Part shown: positions 1 to 7,009 of the stretch, in pieces | How the letters are laid out: the number at the start of each line of letters is the position of its first letter | Position numbering within the stretch: the first letter of the stretch is position 1 | Assembly: GCA_002478945.1 (NCBI GenBank) | Contig: DLKM01000017.1 | Coordinates: 1 to 10,823 of the forward strand | Source of the DNA: Christensenella sp. UBA7588 | GTDB taxonomy: Bacteria; Bacillota; Clostridia; Christensenellales; CAG-917 | Length of the DNA stretch: 10,823 nucleotides | Direction: 5' to 3' | The notes under the pieces: model-generated | The model's input: the letters and a program-made list of their open reading frames with translations, nothing else | The model's database searches: none | Told to the model about the DNA's origin: nothing | Position numbers and translations under genes: made by a program

Positions 1-84
1 AGCGAATTGACGTTTGATACATAAGATGAAAGCGCAGTCTTTTGCGTGAAGGGAAAGAGGAACACCAAGGCAAAAAGCAAATAA

Positions 85-113
85 TTGACACAAGTGGCAA
101 TTAAGGCTAAAAG
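85..113 (+). promoter_or_regulatory. Possible promoter for a small RNA
   Basis: TTGACA at 85-90 is a perfect -35 hexamer. Exactly 17 bases later is TAAAAG (108-113), a weak -10 with four of six consensus bases. The -10 lies within a perfect inverted repeat, AAGGCT-AAA-AGCCTT (103-117), which could be an operator or simply a hairpin. No protein gene follows on this strand before the terminator at 210-236, so if active it would make only a short RNA. The weak -10 keeps confidence low. Confidence 0.3.
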
Positions 114-119
114 CCTTGT

Positions 120-240
120 GTGTGACGCAAGTTCGGCGCTCAAAGGCTCGACGCCTTGCGTCTCGAAATCTCGTCTTCGATTGAGAAAATACTCCCATAA
201 ATGCAAATAAAAAAGAGTGGATAAACCACTCTTTTTATTT
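120..240 (+). ncRNA. Candidate small structured RNA
   Basis: This stretch has the layout of a small regulatory RNA: a possible promoter just upstream, two stem-loops, then an intrinsic terminator. The first stem pairs GACGCAAG (124-131) with CTTGCGTC (155-162), eight perfect base pairs, with an inner GCG/CGC pairing (136-138 with 152-154). The second pairs TCGAA (163-167) with TTCGA (176-180). The terminator hairpin at 210-236 would close an RNA of about 120 nt. There is no convincing reading frame in 1-254. I do not recognise the RNA as a known family. It could equally be an intergenic repeat, or structure in read-through transcript from pncB on the other strand. Confidence 0.25.
210..236. 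terminator. Bidirectional terminator after pncB
   Basis: GAGTGG (215-220) pairs with CCACTC (226-231) around an ATAAA loop. The stem is flanked by five As (210-214) and five Ts (232-236), so it works as hairpin plus T-run on both strands. On the minus strand it lies 18 bases beyond the pncB stop codon and should end the galK-lgt-pncB transcript. On the plus strand it would end the candidate small RNA. Confidence 0.85.
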
Positions 241-254
241 GTGTTCTACCGCTT

Positions 255-1706
255 TTAACGGGCTTGATTGAGTAATTCGTTTTTGAGTTTCCAAAGGTTT
301 TCGGAGAGGTCTACTTTGTAATCTTGCGTGTTGATTACACGGCGATATTCAGGGAAAAACGACTTGATATTTTCGTCCTCAACGTCGCAGATTTGCTTGA
401 GCGACGGCATATCGTACACGAGCTTTCCGTCTTTGAAAATCGGCACCATAAGCTCCTTGATTTCATAGTTTTCGAAAGTGGTCTTTTTCCACGTCTGTTC
501 GGGGTGGAAAATCGTAAGAGGCTTCGTCGTATCGAACTCGTCCGTTTCAAGGCAAATCAAGTCCGCTTGCGCCATCCCGTCCTTGAATATACGCACGATT
601 TTTTTCACGCCGGGATTGGTGGTTTTTTCGTGGCTGTTGGAGATTTTGATTTTCGGCACGAGTACGCCGTTTTCTTCGAGTGCGCAAAGTTTGTACACGC
701 CGCCGAGAGACGCGTTTTTGTAGCTCGTGATAAGTTTCGTTCCGATGCCGTAAACGTCGATTTTCGCTTCTTGAGCGTTGAGCGCGAGAAGAATATCCTC
801 GTCGAGGTCGTTCGTGGCAAATATGAGGCAATCGTCGTGTCCTGCGTCGTCGAGCATTTTGCGCGCTTTGCGAGAAAGATACGCCAAGTCGCCGCTATCG
901 AGACGAATACCGATAGGTTTATGCCCTTCCGCTTTGAGCTTGTCGAAAACCTTAATTGCGTTAGGCACGCCGCTCTTGAGCGTGTCGTAAGTGTCTACGA
1001 GGAGCAAGCAGTTGTCGGGATAGATTTCGGCGTATTTTTCAAACGCCTCGAGTTCGCTGTCAAACGACATAACCCAACTGTGCGAGTGCGTACCCGTGAC
1101 GGGAATGCCGAAAAGTTTGCCCGCAACGACGTTGGAAGTCGTGCGGCAACCGCCTATACAGGCTGCCCTTGCGCCGTAGATACCTGCGTCGGGACCTTGC
1201 GCTCTGCGCAGACCGAATTCGCTTATTTTGTTCTTGGTGCATTCTTTGAGGCGCGCGGCTTTCGTTGCGATAAGCGTCTGATGGTTGATAAAAGTGAGCA
1301 ACGCCGTTTCGACGAGTTGAGCCTCCCAAAGAGGAGCGGACACGGTCATTATGGGTTCGTACGGAAACACCATCGTGCCTTCGGGAACAGCCTTAATGTC
1401 TCCCGTAAAACGGAAATTCTTAAGCGCAGTCAAAAAATCTTCCTTGAATATTTTGAGCGAGCGCAAATATTCGATGTCGGTATCGTCGAAATGCAAGTTC
1501 AAAATATAGTCGATTGCCTGTTCGAGTCCTGCCGCTATGGCGTAGGAATATCCGCCGTTTCCGCGATAAAACACGTCGAATACCGCCCTTCTCGTATCCA
1601 GTCCGCACAGATGATAACCGTTCATCATCGTGAGTTGATACAAGTCTGTAAGCAACGTGAGATTGTTGGTTTTGGTTCTTTCGGTTATATAAGCCGTATC
1701 GTTCAT
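255..1706 (-). CDS. pncB: Nicotinate phosphoribosyltransferase
   Basis: This 483-residue cytoplasmic enzyme condenses nicotinate with PRPP, with ATP hydrolysis, to give nicotinate mononucleotide in the Preiss-Handler NAD salvage route. Family hallmarks are clear: LLTDLYQLTMMNGY near residues 18-31, FRFTGDIKAVPEGTMVFPYEP around 98-118, EFGLRRAQG at 163-171, and THSHSW at 206-211 with the histidine region phosphorylated in this family. GIRLDSGDL (266-274) is the phosphate/PRPP-binding segment. Length is normal for the family. The frame is open upstream to 1805, but that would overlap the end of lgt; the ATG at 1706 has an AGGGGTG ribosome site at proper spacing and matches the family N terminus. 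It starts 16 bases after the lgt stop, so it is the last gene of galK-lgt-pncB. No separate promoter is visible. Confidence 0.95.
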   Translation of the reverse strand: MNDTAYITERTKTNNLTLLTDLYQLTMMNGYHLCGLDTRRAVFDVFYRGNGGYSYAIAAGLEQAIDYILNLHFDDTDIEYLRSLKIFKEDFLTALKNFRFTGDIKAVPEGTMVFPYEPIMTVSAPLWEAQLVETALLTFINHQTLIATKAARLKECTKNKISEFGLRRAQGPDAGIYGARAACIGGCRTTSNVVAGKLFGIPVTGTHSHSWVMSFDSELEAFEKYAEIYPDNCLLLVDTYDTLKSGVPNAIKVFDKLKAEGHKPIGIRLDSGDLAYLSRKARKMLDDAGHDDCLIFATNDLDEDILLALNAQEAKIDVYGIGTKLITSYKNASLGGVYKLCALEENGVLVPKIKISNSHEKTTNPGVKKIVRIFKDGMAQADLICLETDEFDTTKPLTIFHPEQTWKKTTFENYEIKELMVPIFKDGKLVYDMPSLKQICDVEDENIKSFFPEYRRVINTQDYKVDLSENLWKLKNELLNQAR

Positions 1707-1722
1707 ATTTTCACCCCTGACG

Positions 1723-2904
1723 TCAGGCGTTAACGCCGTAAACGTCTTGTTTTTTGAATTGATTGAATTTGCGTTTGTAATTCTTTGGAACGTGATAATA
1801 CTCAAGCGTATCCCAGTCTATCGGCAAATACTCTTTTTGTTCCTTTCTCGAATACACGCAGTTGACCACGAGTCTGTTGAAGAATGCGGAGATTTTGTCT
1901 CCTGCCTTTTCGCTCGTAACGTTTGCTTTCTCGAAGAAAGTGCCTACGAGTTTATAATTGCGCACTTCGTAATCGGTAAGCACCGCTCCGCCGAGCGCAC
2001 CAGATTGAGCGAGGTTTCTGACCTTTCTGTATGCAAGTTGACTGTTGCGTGCAATGACGTACACTATGCCGATTGCAAGGGCTATGAGCGCAACCGCAAG
2101 GCACGCGGGTTTTGTGACGGGAACGGCGTCCATACGCAAAAATTCCAACCAGAAACGACCGATGCAGTACCAGAACAGATAAAACAGCATAAGTATGCCT
2201 GGATATTTCTTTTGATAATCCTTTTTCCAAAGCGCAACGCAGATAAGCGCGCCGATTGTATTCCATACGCCCTCGTAGAAGAACGTTGCGCAGAACCAGT
2301 TCGAGCCGCCGCCCGCATTGATATGATTGTGTACGACGTCGTAAAACTCGTCGGATACGCCGCTCGGTTTGTCGATAAGCACGCCGAACGGGAAAAATTG
2401 AAGTTTGGGATTGGTAATAGGAAGTCCGAAAGCCTCTTGATTGACAAAGTTACCCCATCTGCCGATAATCTGACCGATAAGCACGGGTACGACGACAAGG
2501 TCGATTACGTTGAGATAATTGGTCTGCTTTTTGTGACGCAAGGTAAAAAATACCGCGCCGAGCATACCGCCGACCAAACCGCCGATAATGGTTATACCGC
2601 CGTTCCAGATTGCGATTGCGTTGACAAACTTATCCCAAGCGGTTCCCGAACCGCCAAAGTATTCGTCCGCACGCGGAATAACGTATAAAACTCTTGCAAA
2701 AATAATTGCAAGCGGAATAAGCCACAAGAACAGTTCTACGGCGTCGTCCGACGTAAGCCCGACTTTTTTTGCTTGCCAACAAGCGTAAAGCAAGCCGAGC
2801 AACATACCCGTGACGATAAACACGGCGTACCATTGCACCGTGAGACTGCCGATTTCAAATGCTACCCTCGGGTCGCTTGCCGTTGAAAGTACGGAAAAAA
2901 TCAT
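1723..2904 (-). CDS. lgt: Prolipoprotein diacylglyceryl transferase
   Basis: Lgt is a membrane enzyme that moves diacylglycerol from phosphatidylglycerol to the lipobox cysteine of prelipoproteins, the first step of lipoprotein maturation. The protein has about seven hydrophobic segments. It carries the Lgt signature GRWGNFVNQEAFG (148-160), with the arginine and asparagine needed for activity in characterised members, and a second conserved arginine in GRFWLEFLR (249-257). The segment WNGGITIIGG (100-109) matches the conserved loop that holds His103 in the E. coli enzyme; here that place is not histidine, as I recall for many Firmicutes homologues. At 393 residues it is about 100 longer than E. 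coli Lgt, because of a polar, basic C-terminal tail (about 290-393). The start ATG overlaps the galK stop as ATGA, implying translational coupling. Confidence 0.95.
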   Translation of the reverse strand: MIFSVLSTASDPRVAFEIGSLTVQWYAVFIVTGMLLGLLYACWQAKKVGLTSDDAVELFLWLIPLAIIFARVLYVIPRADEYFGGSGTAWDKFVNAIAIWNGGITIIGGLVGGMLGAVFFTLRHKKQTNYLNVIDLVVVPVLIGQIIGRWGNFVNQEAFGLPITNPKLQFFPFGVLIDKPSGVSDEFYDVVHNHINAGGGSNWFCATFFYEGVWNTIGALICVALWKKDYQKKYPGILMLFYLFWYCIGRFWLEFLRMDAVPVTKPACLAVALIALAIGIVYVIARNSQLAYRKVRNLAQSGALGGAVLTDYEVRNYKLVGTFFEKANVTSEKAGDKISAFFNRLVVNCVYSRKEQKEYLPIDWDTLEYYHVPKNYKRKFNQFKKQDVYGVNA

Positions 2905-4160
2905 AGTCTGTCTCCCAAAGTCAATCTCGTTGCGCCGCTTTGGCGTATTGCGGTCTTAAACACGTTTTCGTGTCCGAACATAACGTCGAGCGCACTCTTT
3001 ACGCCGCTCTCGCTCTTTTTGGCAAAAACGAGAATCGTGCCTGCAAAGCCGCCGCCGTGAACTCTCGAAGCAACTACGCCGTCGATTTTAACCACTCTGT
3101 CGAGCGCGTTTTCGAGGTTGTGGTTTTTGCCTGCGGGAGAATATGTGTTTTGAAGTTTATATCTCGAGCTTAAGCCCGATTCGTTTACGACTTGAAGAAA
3201 TGCGCTTTCGTCTCTGTCGTCTATTGCTCTCACGGCTCTTTGAACGCGAGCGTTTTCCTCAAAGAAGTGTTCCGCTCTCAAGAAAGCTCTTTCGCTCACT
3301 TTGCCGACGATGTTTTGCTTGTCTCTATCCCACTTATCAGCAGGAATTTCGTGAAGCAGTTTTGCTCCGAAGCACGAAGCGACCTCTTTCATCTCTTGCG
3401 GAATCGCCGCATAATCGTCCGTAAGGTCGCTATGGTCTCCGCCCGTTGCGATGACGAATATATCGAGGTCGTCGAAAGCCCAGTTCGCTTTTTCCACGAC
3501 GGGATTCTCGAAATCGGCAAAATCTATGAGGTTGACTCCGCCCAGAGCTATCGCGCTTTGGTCCATAAGTCCGCACGGTTTGCCGAAATAAGTGTTTTCG
3601 GCATATTGAGAGGCTTTCGCCTTGAAAATCGCGCTCAACTTGCCCTCGTTGTACATAACGTTGAGAATTTCCGCAATAACGAGTTCAAAAGAACTCGACG
3701 AGGACACGCCCGAGCCTTTGGGAACGCTCGAAGTCATACAGGCGCTGAATCCGCCTACGGCTTTGTCGGAGCGTTTGAAATAGTCCACAACGCCTTTTAT
3801 AAGAGCATTTGAAGTGCCGATTTCCGACACGGAAAACGTGGGGGCCGATACGTCGGCTCTGAGCATCGGATAACCTTTCGATTTGACTTCGATAATGCCG
3901 TCCGTGCGCGGAGAAACCGTTGCCAAAGTGTCGAAATTGATTGCCGAGCAAAGCACTTTTCCGCCGTTGTGGTCGGTGTGATTACCCACGATTTCGATAC
4001 GACCGGGGGACGAATAAAAATCCACGTCGCAAGTGTTGAATACGTCTTTGTGCATCGCAAGCAACTCCTCGAAACGAGGTCTTTGTTCGCAAGAAGTCGA
4101 ACCGAGAGTGTCTTTGCACACGCACTCGAAGTTGTCGTCGTTCAAAAATGAAAACGCCAT
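2901..4160 (-). CDS. galK: Galactokinase (GHMP kinase family)
   Basis: The 419-residue enzyme phosphorylates galactose with ATP to galactose-1-phosphate, the first step of the Leloir pathway, in the cytoplasm. The galactokinase signature is GRIEIVGNHTDHNGG (53-67). The GHMP ATP-binding loop is VPKGSGVSSSSSFE (146-159). CGLMDQSAIALGG (196-208) holds the likely catalytic aspartate D200, and RVHGGGFAGT (366-375) is the third GHMP motif. The usual GEHTDY reads GNHTDH, a variant I recall from clostridial galactokinases, so sugar preference may differ from the E. coli enzyme. The frame extends to an ATG at 4202, but that lies upstream of the predicted transcript start. The ATG at 4160 has AAGGA seven bases upstream. 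It is divergent from galT and overlaps lgt by four bases. Confidence 0.93.
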   Translation of the reverse strand: MAFSFLNDDNFECVCKDTLGSTSCEQRPRFEELLAMHKDVFNTCDVDFYSSPGRIEIVGNHTDHNGGKVLCSAINFDTLATVSPRTDGIIEVKSKGYPMLRADVSAPTFSVSEIGTSNALIKGVVDYFKRSDKAVGGFSACMTSSVPKGSGVSSSSSFELVIAEILNVMYNEGKLSAIFKAKASQYAENTYFGKPCGLMDQSAIALGGVNLIDFADFENPVVEKANWAFDDLDIFVIATGGDHSDLTDDYAAIPQEMKEVASCFGAKLLHEIPADKWDRDKQNIVGKVSERAFLRAEHFFEENARVQRAVRAIDDRDESAFLQVVNESGLSSRYKLQNTYSPAGKNHNLENALDRVVKIDGVVASRVHGGGFAGTILVFAKKSESGVKSALDVMFGHENVFKTAIRQSGATRLTLGDRL

Positions 4161-4174
4161 AGTCTCATCCTTAA

Positions 4175-4192
4175 ATAGCATAATTATGCTAT
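4175..4192. promoter_or_regulatory. Perfect 18-bp palindrome, likely operator for galK
   Basis: ATAGCATAATTATGCTAT is its own reverse complement over all 18 bases. It starts directly after the galK -10 element, so it covers the expected transcription start, where a bound dimer would block RNA polymerase. Position and symmetry support a repressor operator. I cannot assign the regulator, and no regulator gene is present in the window. Confidence 0.65.
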
Positions 4193-4221
4193 ATTGTACC
4201 ACGCCGCCGTGAAATTTGCAA
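4193..4221 (-). promoter_or_regulatory. galK-lgt-pncB promoter
   Basis: Read on the minus strand, TTGCAA (4221-4216) and TACAAT (4198-4193) are separated by exactly 17 bases, and the -10 is extended by an upstream TG (TGGTACAAT). Transcription should start near 4186, leaving a leader of about 26 nt before the galK ATG. The -35 overlaps the inverted repeat at 4218-4230 and the -10 abuts the 18-bp palindrome. Confidence 0.8.
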
Positions 4222-4230
4222 TACTATTGC
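4218..4230. promoter_or_regulatory. Second inverted repeat in the gal control region
   Basis: GCAATA-C-TATTGC is a perfect 6-1-6 inverted repeat. It overlaps the galK -35 and lies about 10 bases upstream of the galT -35 at 4241, so a protein bound here could affect both promoters. It is short enough that chance is possible. Confidence 0.4.
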
Positions 4231-4240
4231 GCAAACTGAC

Positions 4241-4269
4241 TTGTCATCGAAGATTTTGTGTGCTACAAT
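4241..4269 (+). promoter_or_regulatory. galT promoter
   Basis: TTGTCA (4241-4246) and TACAAT (4264-4269) are 17 bases apart. The -10 is extended by TG at 4261-4262 (TGCTACAAT). The predicted start is near 4276, giving a leader of about 30 nt. It is back to back with the galK promoter: the two -35 elements are 19 bases apart. Confidence 0.8.
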
Positions 4270-4306
4270 ATCGGCGTTAAAAAATGTACGCTTATGCGGA
4301 GGTTTT

Positions 4307-5857
4307 ATGTCGCCAAGACTTTCTTTTGAAGAAATTGCAAAACAAAACGTAGAAAAACTGCTCGATTACGCCACCAAACACCTTTATCTCGAAGAATACG
4401 ACGTCATTTACGTCAGAAATCAACTTCTTGACGCTTTGGGACTCGTCGAGCCGACGCAATCCGACAAAATCGGCGATTACGACTTTTACGAGGTTATGAA
4501 CGCGCTTTCCGATTTCGCGGTGCGCAAAAAACTCATAGACGAAAATCAAAAACTCCTTTTCGAAACTCGCCTTATAGGATATTGTATGCCTTCCCCGTCC
4601 AAAGTCGTGGATATGTTCGACGATATCGCAAGTTACGAAGGCACGAAACAAGCCTGCGATATGTTGCACAAACTCGGCATCGACAGCGCGTATCTTCGCA
4701 AGCCCGATTTGGATAAAAACATAATTTGGCAACACGACTGCGACAGAGGCAACATCGTCGTTACAATCAATCTGTCCAAACCCGAAAAGACGCCCGAACA
4801 GGTTCGTCTTGCAAAAGAGGCAAAAACGGGTTATCCCAAATGCGCTCTTTGCGCCGAAAACCTCGGCTTTGCAGGCAATGCGGCAATGGCGGCAAGACAG
4901 ACTATCCGCACCATTCCTTTCCAACTCGACGGCGAAGATTGGTTTATGCAATTCTCTCCGTACAGTTATTTCGACCAACACGTCATCGCGGTTTGCAAAG
5001 AGCATAGACCTATGTGCGTGAGCGACGCAACGTTCCGCAGAATGCTCGACTTCGTGGATATGTTCCCCCACTATTTCATCGGCTCGAACGCGGCGTTGCC
5101 GATTGTAGGCGGCTCTATTCTCGCACACGACCATTATCAGGGCGGAAACAAAGTCCTCCCCGTGTTCAATCGTCCTTCTCGCAGATACTTCAAAATGGGC
5201 GGTTACGCAGACGTCAACATCTCCGTGGTGGACTGGTACAACTCTATCGTGCGCATCGAAAGCGCAAACCGCAATCAGGCACTCGAAGTAGCAAACAAAT
5301 TCCGCAGAGCGTGGGACGACTATAGCGACGAAAGCGTCAACGTGATTTGCGCAACGCAAAAAGACGGAGAAAAAGTTCAGCACAACGCAATCACTCCGAT
5401 AGCGTCCGTAAACGCCGACGGCGAATATCAGTTCAACCTCATACTGCGCAACAACCGCACGGACGAGAACCATCCGTTCGGAATATTCCACCCTGCAAAA
5501 GAACTTCACAACATCAAGCAGGAGTCTATAGGCATAATCGAGGTTATGGGCTTGTTTATTCTGCCCGGCAGACTCGCAAAAGAAGCGACGCAAATCAAAG
5601 ACTTGCTCACGGGCAAAACTCCCCTCGACTTCAAAGCACTTGCCGACGAAAGCCACCCGTTGCACAAGCATCTCGGAATGATAACTCAACTCGTCGTAGA
5701 CAACGGAACCGCTTGCTCCGACGATAAAGCAGAAAACGCCGTAACGGATTATATCAACCGCGCTTGCGAGCAAATTCTCGACACAACCGCGGTGTTCAAA
5801 AACGACGAACAAGGTCAAGCCGCATTCGATAAATTTATCCATAGCGTGATTGACTAA
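4307..5857 (+). CDS. galT: Galactose-1-phosphate uridylyltransferase, class II
   Basis: GalT moves UMP from UDP-glucose to galactose-1-phosphate, making UDP-galactose and glucose-1-phosphate in the Leloir pathway. The 516-residue protein is of the longer Gram-positive class, not the roughly 350-residue E. coli type. Supporting stretches are YPKCALCAENLGFAG (177-191), PYSYFDQH (218-225), and GGSILAHDHYQGG (268-280), which holds the His-x-His-x-Gln active-site motif (H274, H276, Q278) whose second histidine carries the uridylyl group in this superfamily. The frame extends back to 4241, but that lies in the -35 element. The ATG at 4307 has GGAGG just upstream (4298-4302) and is the better start. 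It is monocistronic, divergent from galK, and followed by a terminator. Confidence 0.95.
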   Translation: MSPRLSFEEIAKQNVEKLLDYATKHLYLEEYDVIYVRNQLLDALGLVEPTQSDKIGDYDFYEVMNALSDFAVRKKLIDENQKLLFETRLIGYCMPSPSKVVDMFDDIASYEGTKQACDMLHKLGIDSAYLRKPDLDKNIIWQHDCDRGNIVVTINLSKPEKTPEQVRLAKEAKTGYPKCALCAENLGFAGNAAMAARQTIRTIPFQLDGEDWFMQFSPYSYFDQHVIAVCKEHRPMCVSDATFRRMLDFVDMFPHYFIGSNAALPIVGGSILAHDHYQGGNKVLPVFNRPSRRYFKMGGYADVNISVVDWYNSIVRIESANRNQALEVANKFRRAWDDYSDESVNVICATQKDGEKVQHNAITPIASVNADGEYQFNLILRNNRTDENHPFGIFHPAKELHNIKQESIGIIEVMGLFILPGRLAKEATQIKDLLTGKTPLDFKALADESHPLHKHLGMITQLVVDNGTACSDDKAENAVTDYINRACEQILDTTAVFKNDEQGQAAFDKFIHSVID

Positions 5858-5886
5858 ACAGTCAAAACGATAGTTTTACACATCAA

Positions 5887-5911
5887 AAAACGCCACTTAA
5901 AGTGGCGTTTT
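5887..5911. terminator. Bidirectional terminator between galT and the zinc-ribbon gene
   Basis: CGCCACT (5891-5897) pairs with AGTGGCG (5901-5907) around a three-base loop, flanked by As on the left and Ts on the right. The hairpin therefore ends galT transcription on the plus strand and the convergent zinc-ribbon gene on the minus strand. It lies 29 bases after the galT stop. Confidence 0.9.
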
Positions 5912-5974
5912 CGTTTATATTGAGCAATTTTGTCGATGCGCCCAAAAGTGCGCAATCGACCGAAAATCAAGCGT

Positions 5975-6790
5975 TTATTTCTTTTCTCTCGACAGTTTCA
6001 ACAACTCGACGAATACGCCGATTGCACCGCCGACGAGTACAATCAAACCGATGTACATTCCCGTACTCGTGGATGCGGTAAACACTTTTTCTCCCGTTGC
6101 TTCTTCGAGTTTTGACGCGGTGCCTATCGCCACGAGTTCGACTATGAGATAAACAGCCATTATCGCAAGCAAAACGCACGACACGATAAACGTCTTTTTG
6201 AAACCTGCAAATTCGGTTCTGCTTGCAAGCGGGAATCTTACTTTGCGCACTTTGAGCGCGAATATAAGCAAAACGATGCTTGCGCCGAATATCGCAAAAT
6301 GCAACAACAATTCAAATATTCCCAAATTGGCAATCGTGTTGAAAAGGCTGTAATACTCCGTTCCTTCGAGGCTCGGCAACATTGATTTTAAGTCCGCGAT
6401 GTCGTCCATCGACATAAACGAACTGACAAGCCTGAAAAAGCCGAAAAGGACAAGGACTATCGAACACGAGAAAACGTCCCTTACCGCCTTGTTGGACTTG
6501 GCGTCGCTACCGCAAGAGGAATGATAACCGTCCGAAGATGAAGATTGCGGAGGCAGGTTAAAAGTCGCCGCAGACGACGTTTGTGCCGTCGGAGGCGTGG
6601 GTATGTAAACGTGTTGTGCGGGAGCGTCGTCGGCAATATCGTCAAAGAACGAATCGGGGTCGGCGTTTGCACTATTCGCACTTCCCTTTGAACCGCCTAA
6701 ATTGACCTTTGAACCGCAATACGGGCATTCGCCGTCAATCAATTCCGCAGAGTCGAATTCCGCTCCGCAGTTGTTGCATTCAATATTCAT
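5975..6790 (-). CDS. Zinc-ribbon protein with four membrane segments, function unknown
   Basis: I do not recognise a named family. The 271-residue product starts with a short zinc ribbon, CNNC at residues 5-8 and CPYC at 22-25, the usual treble-clef spacing. A polar linker rich in Ser, Asp, Pro and Ala follows (about 30-100). Four hydrophobic segments lie at about 107-127, 152-180, 198-224 and 243-266, with a short charged C-terminal tail (KLSREKK). The zinc ribbon is probably cytoplasmic. Such ribbon-plus-membrane proteins are common in Firmicutes and mostly uncharacterised. The chosen ATG (6790) has GGAGA five bases upstream and begins directly at the ribbon; an in-frame ATG at 6820 lacks a ribosome site. 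It is a single-gene unit with its own promoter and terminator, so context does not indicate a role. Confidence 0.85.
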   Translation of the reverse strand: MNIECNNCGAEFDSAELIDGECPYCGSKVNLGGSKGSANSANADPDSFFDDIADDAPAQHVYIPTPPTAQTSSAATFNLPPQSSSSDGYHSSCGSDAKSNKAVRDVFSCSIVLVLFGFFRLVSSFMSMDDIADLKSMLPSLEGTEYYSLFNTIANLGIFELLLHFAIFGASIVLLIFALKVRKVRFPLASRTEFAGFKKTFIVSCVLLAIMAVYLIVELVAIGTASKLEEATGEKVFTASTSTGMYIGLIVLVGGAIGVFVELLKLSREKK

Positions 6791-6840
6791 ATACTTCTCC
6801 AAAAATATCGTCCGTAACAAAATATCGCTACGTCATATAT

Positions 6841-6869
6841 ATATTATTATTTCGCGTGAAATTTGTCAA
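6841..6869 (-). promoter_or_regulatory. Promoter of the zinc-ribbon gene
   Basis: On the minus strand, TTGACA (6869-6864) and TAATAT (6846-6841) are 17 bases apart, a near-consensus sigma-A promoter. The start is expected near 6834, giving a leader of about 44 nt before the ATG at 6790. Confidence 0.85.
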
Positions 6870-6890
6870 TCCGTAAACTTTAACGGAAGA

Positions 6891-6945
6891 AAAATAAGCC
6901 GTCCAAACAGATGAATAACACGACAGCACCCCGAGTTACGCAAAC
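6891..6945 (+). repeat. Intergenic repeat, copy 1 (solo)
   Basis: This 55-base unit has two conserved blocks, AAAATAAGCCGTCCAAACAG and GCACCCCGAGTTACGCAAA, separated by a 15-base spacer. It differs from copy 2 (7010-7063) at only five positions, including one inserted base. Its partner half in opposite orientation is not obvious; TGCGGCTCGAACTC (6983-6996) is at best a decayed trace. It lies upstream of the zinc-ribbon promoter. Together with copies 2 and 3 it fills most of the 341-base gap 6791-7131, which contains no gene that I can support. Confidence 0.7.
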
Positions 6946-7009
6946 AGCGCGCAGCGCGGCACCAAGCAGGCAATCTTGAAACTGCGGCTCGAACTCTTAT
7001 GCGTATTAG

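Noticed and set aside
324..1733. Long plus-strand frame of 469 codons opposite pncB
   Set aside because: It is the antisense shadow of a clear pncB with no family-like protein features. The same effect gives long antisense frames opposite galT (4292-5842) and lgt (1747-2688), caused by codon bias in the real genes.
4241..4306. Longer N terminus of GalT starting at 4241
   Set aside because: The ATG falls in the -35 element, upstream of the predicted transcript start, and family similarity begins after the ATG at 4307 with its GGAGG.
6986..6996. GAGTTCGAGCC on the minus strand, like a tRNA T-loop
   Set aside because: No acceptor stem, anticodon arm or D-arm can be drawn around it, so it is not a tRNA or a tRNA fragment that I can support.
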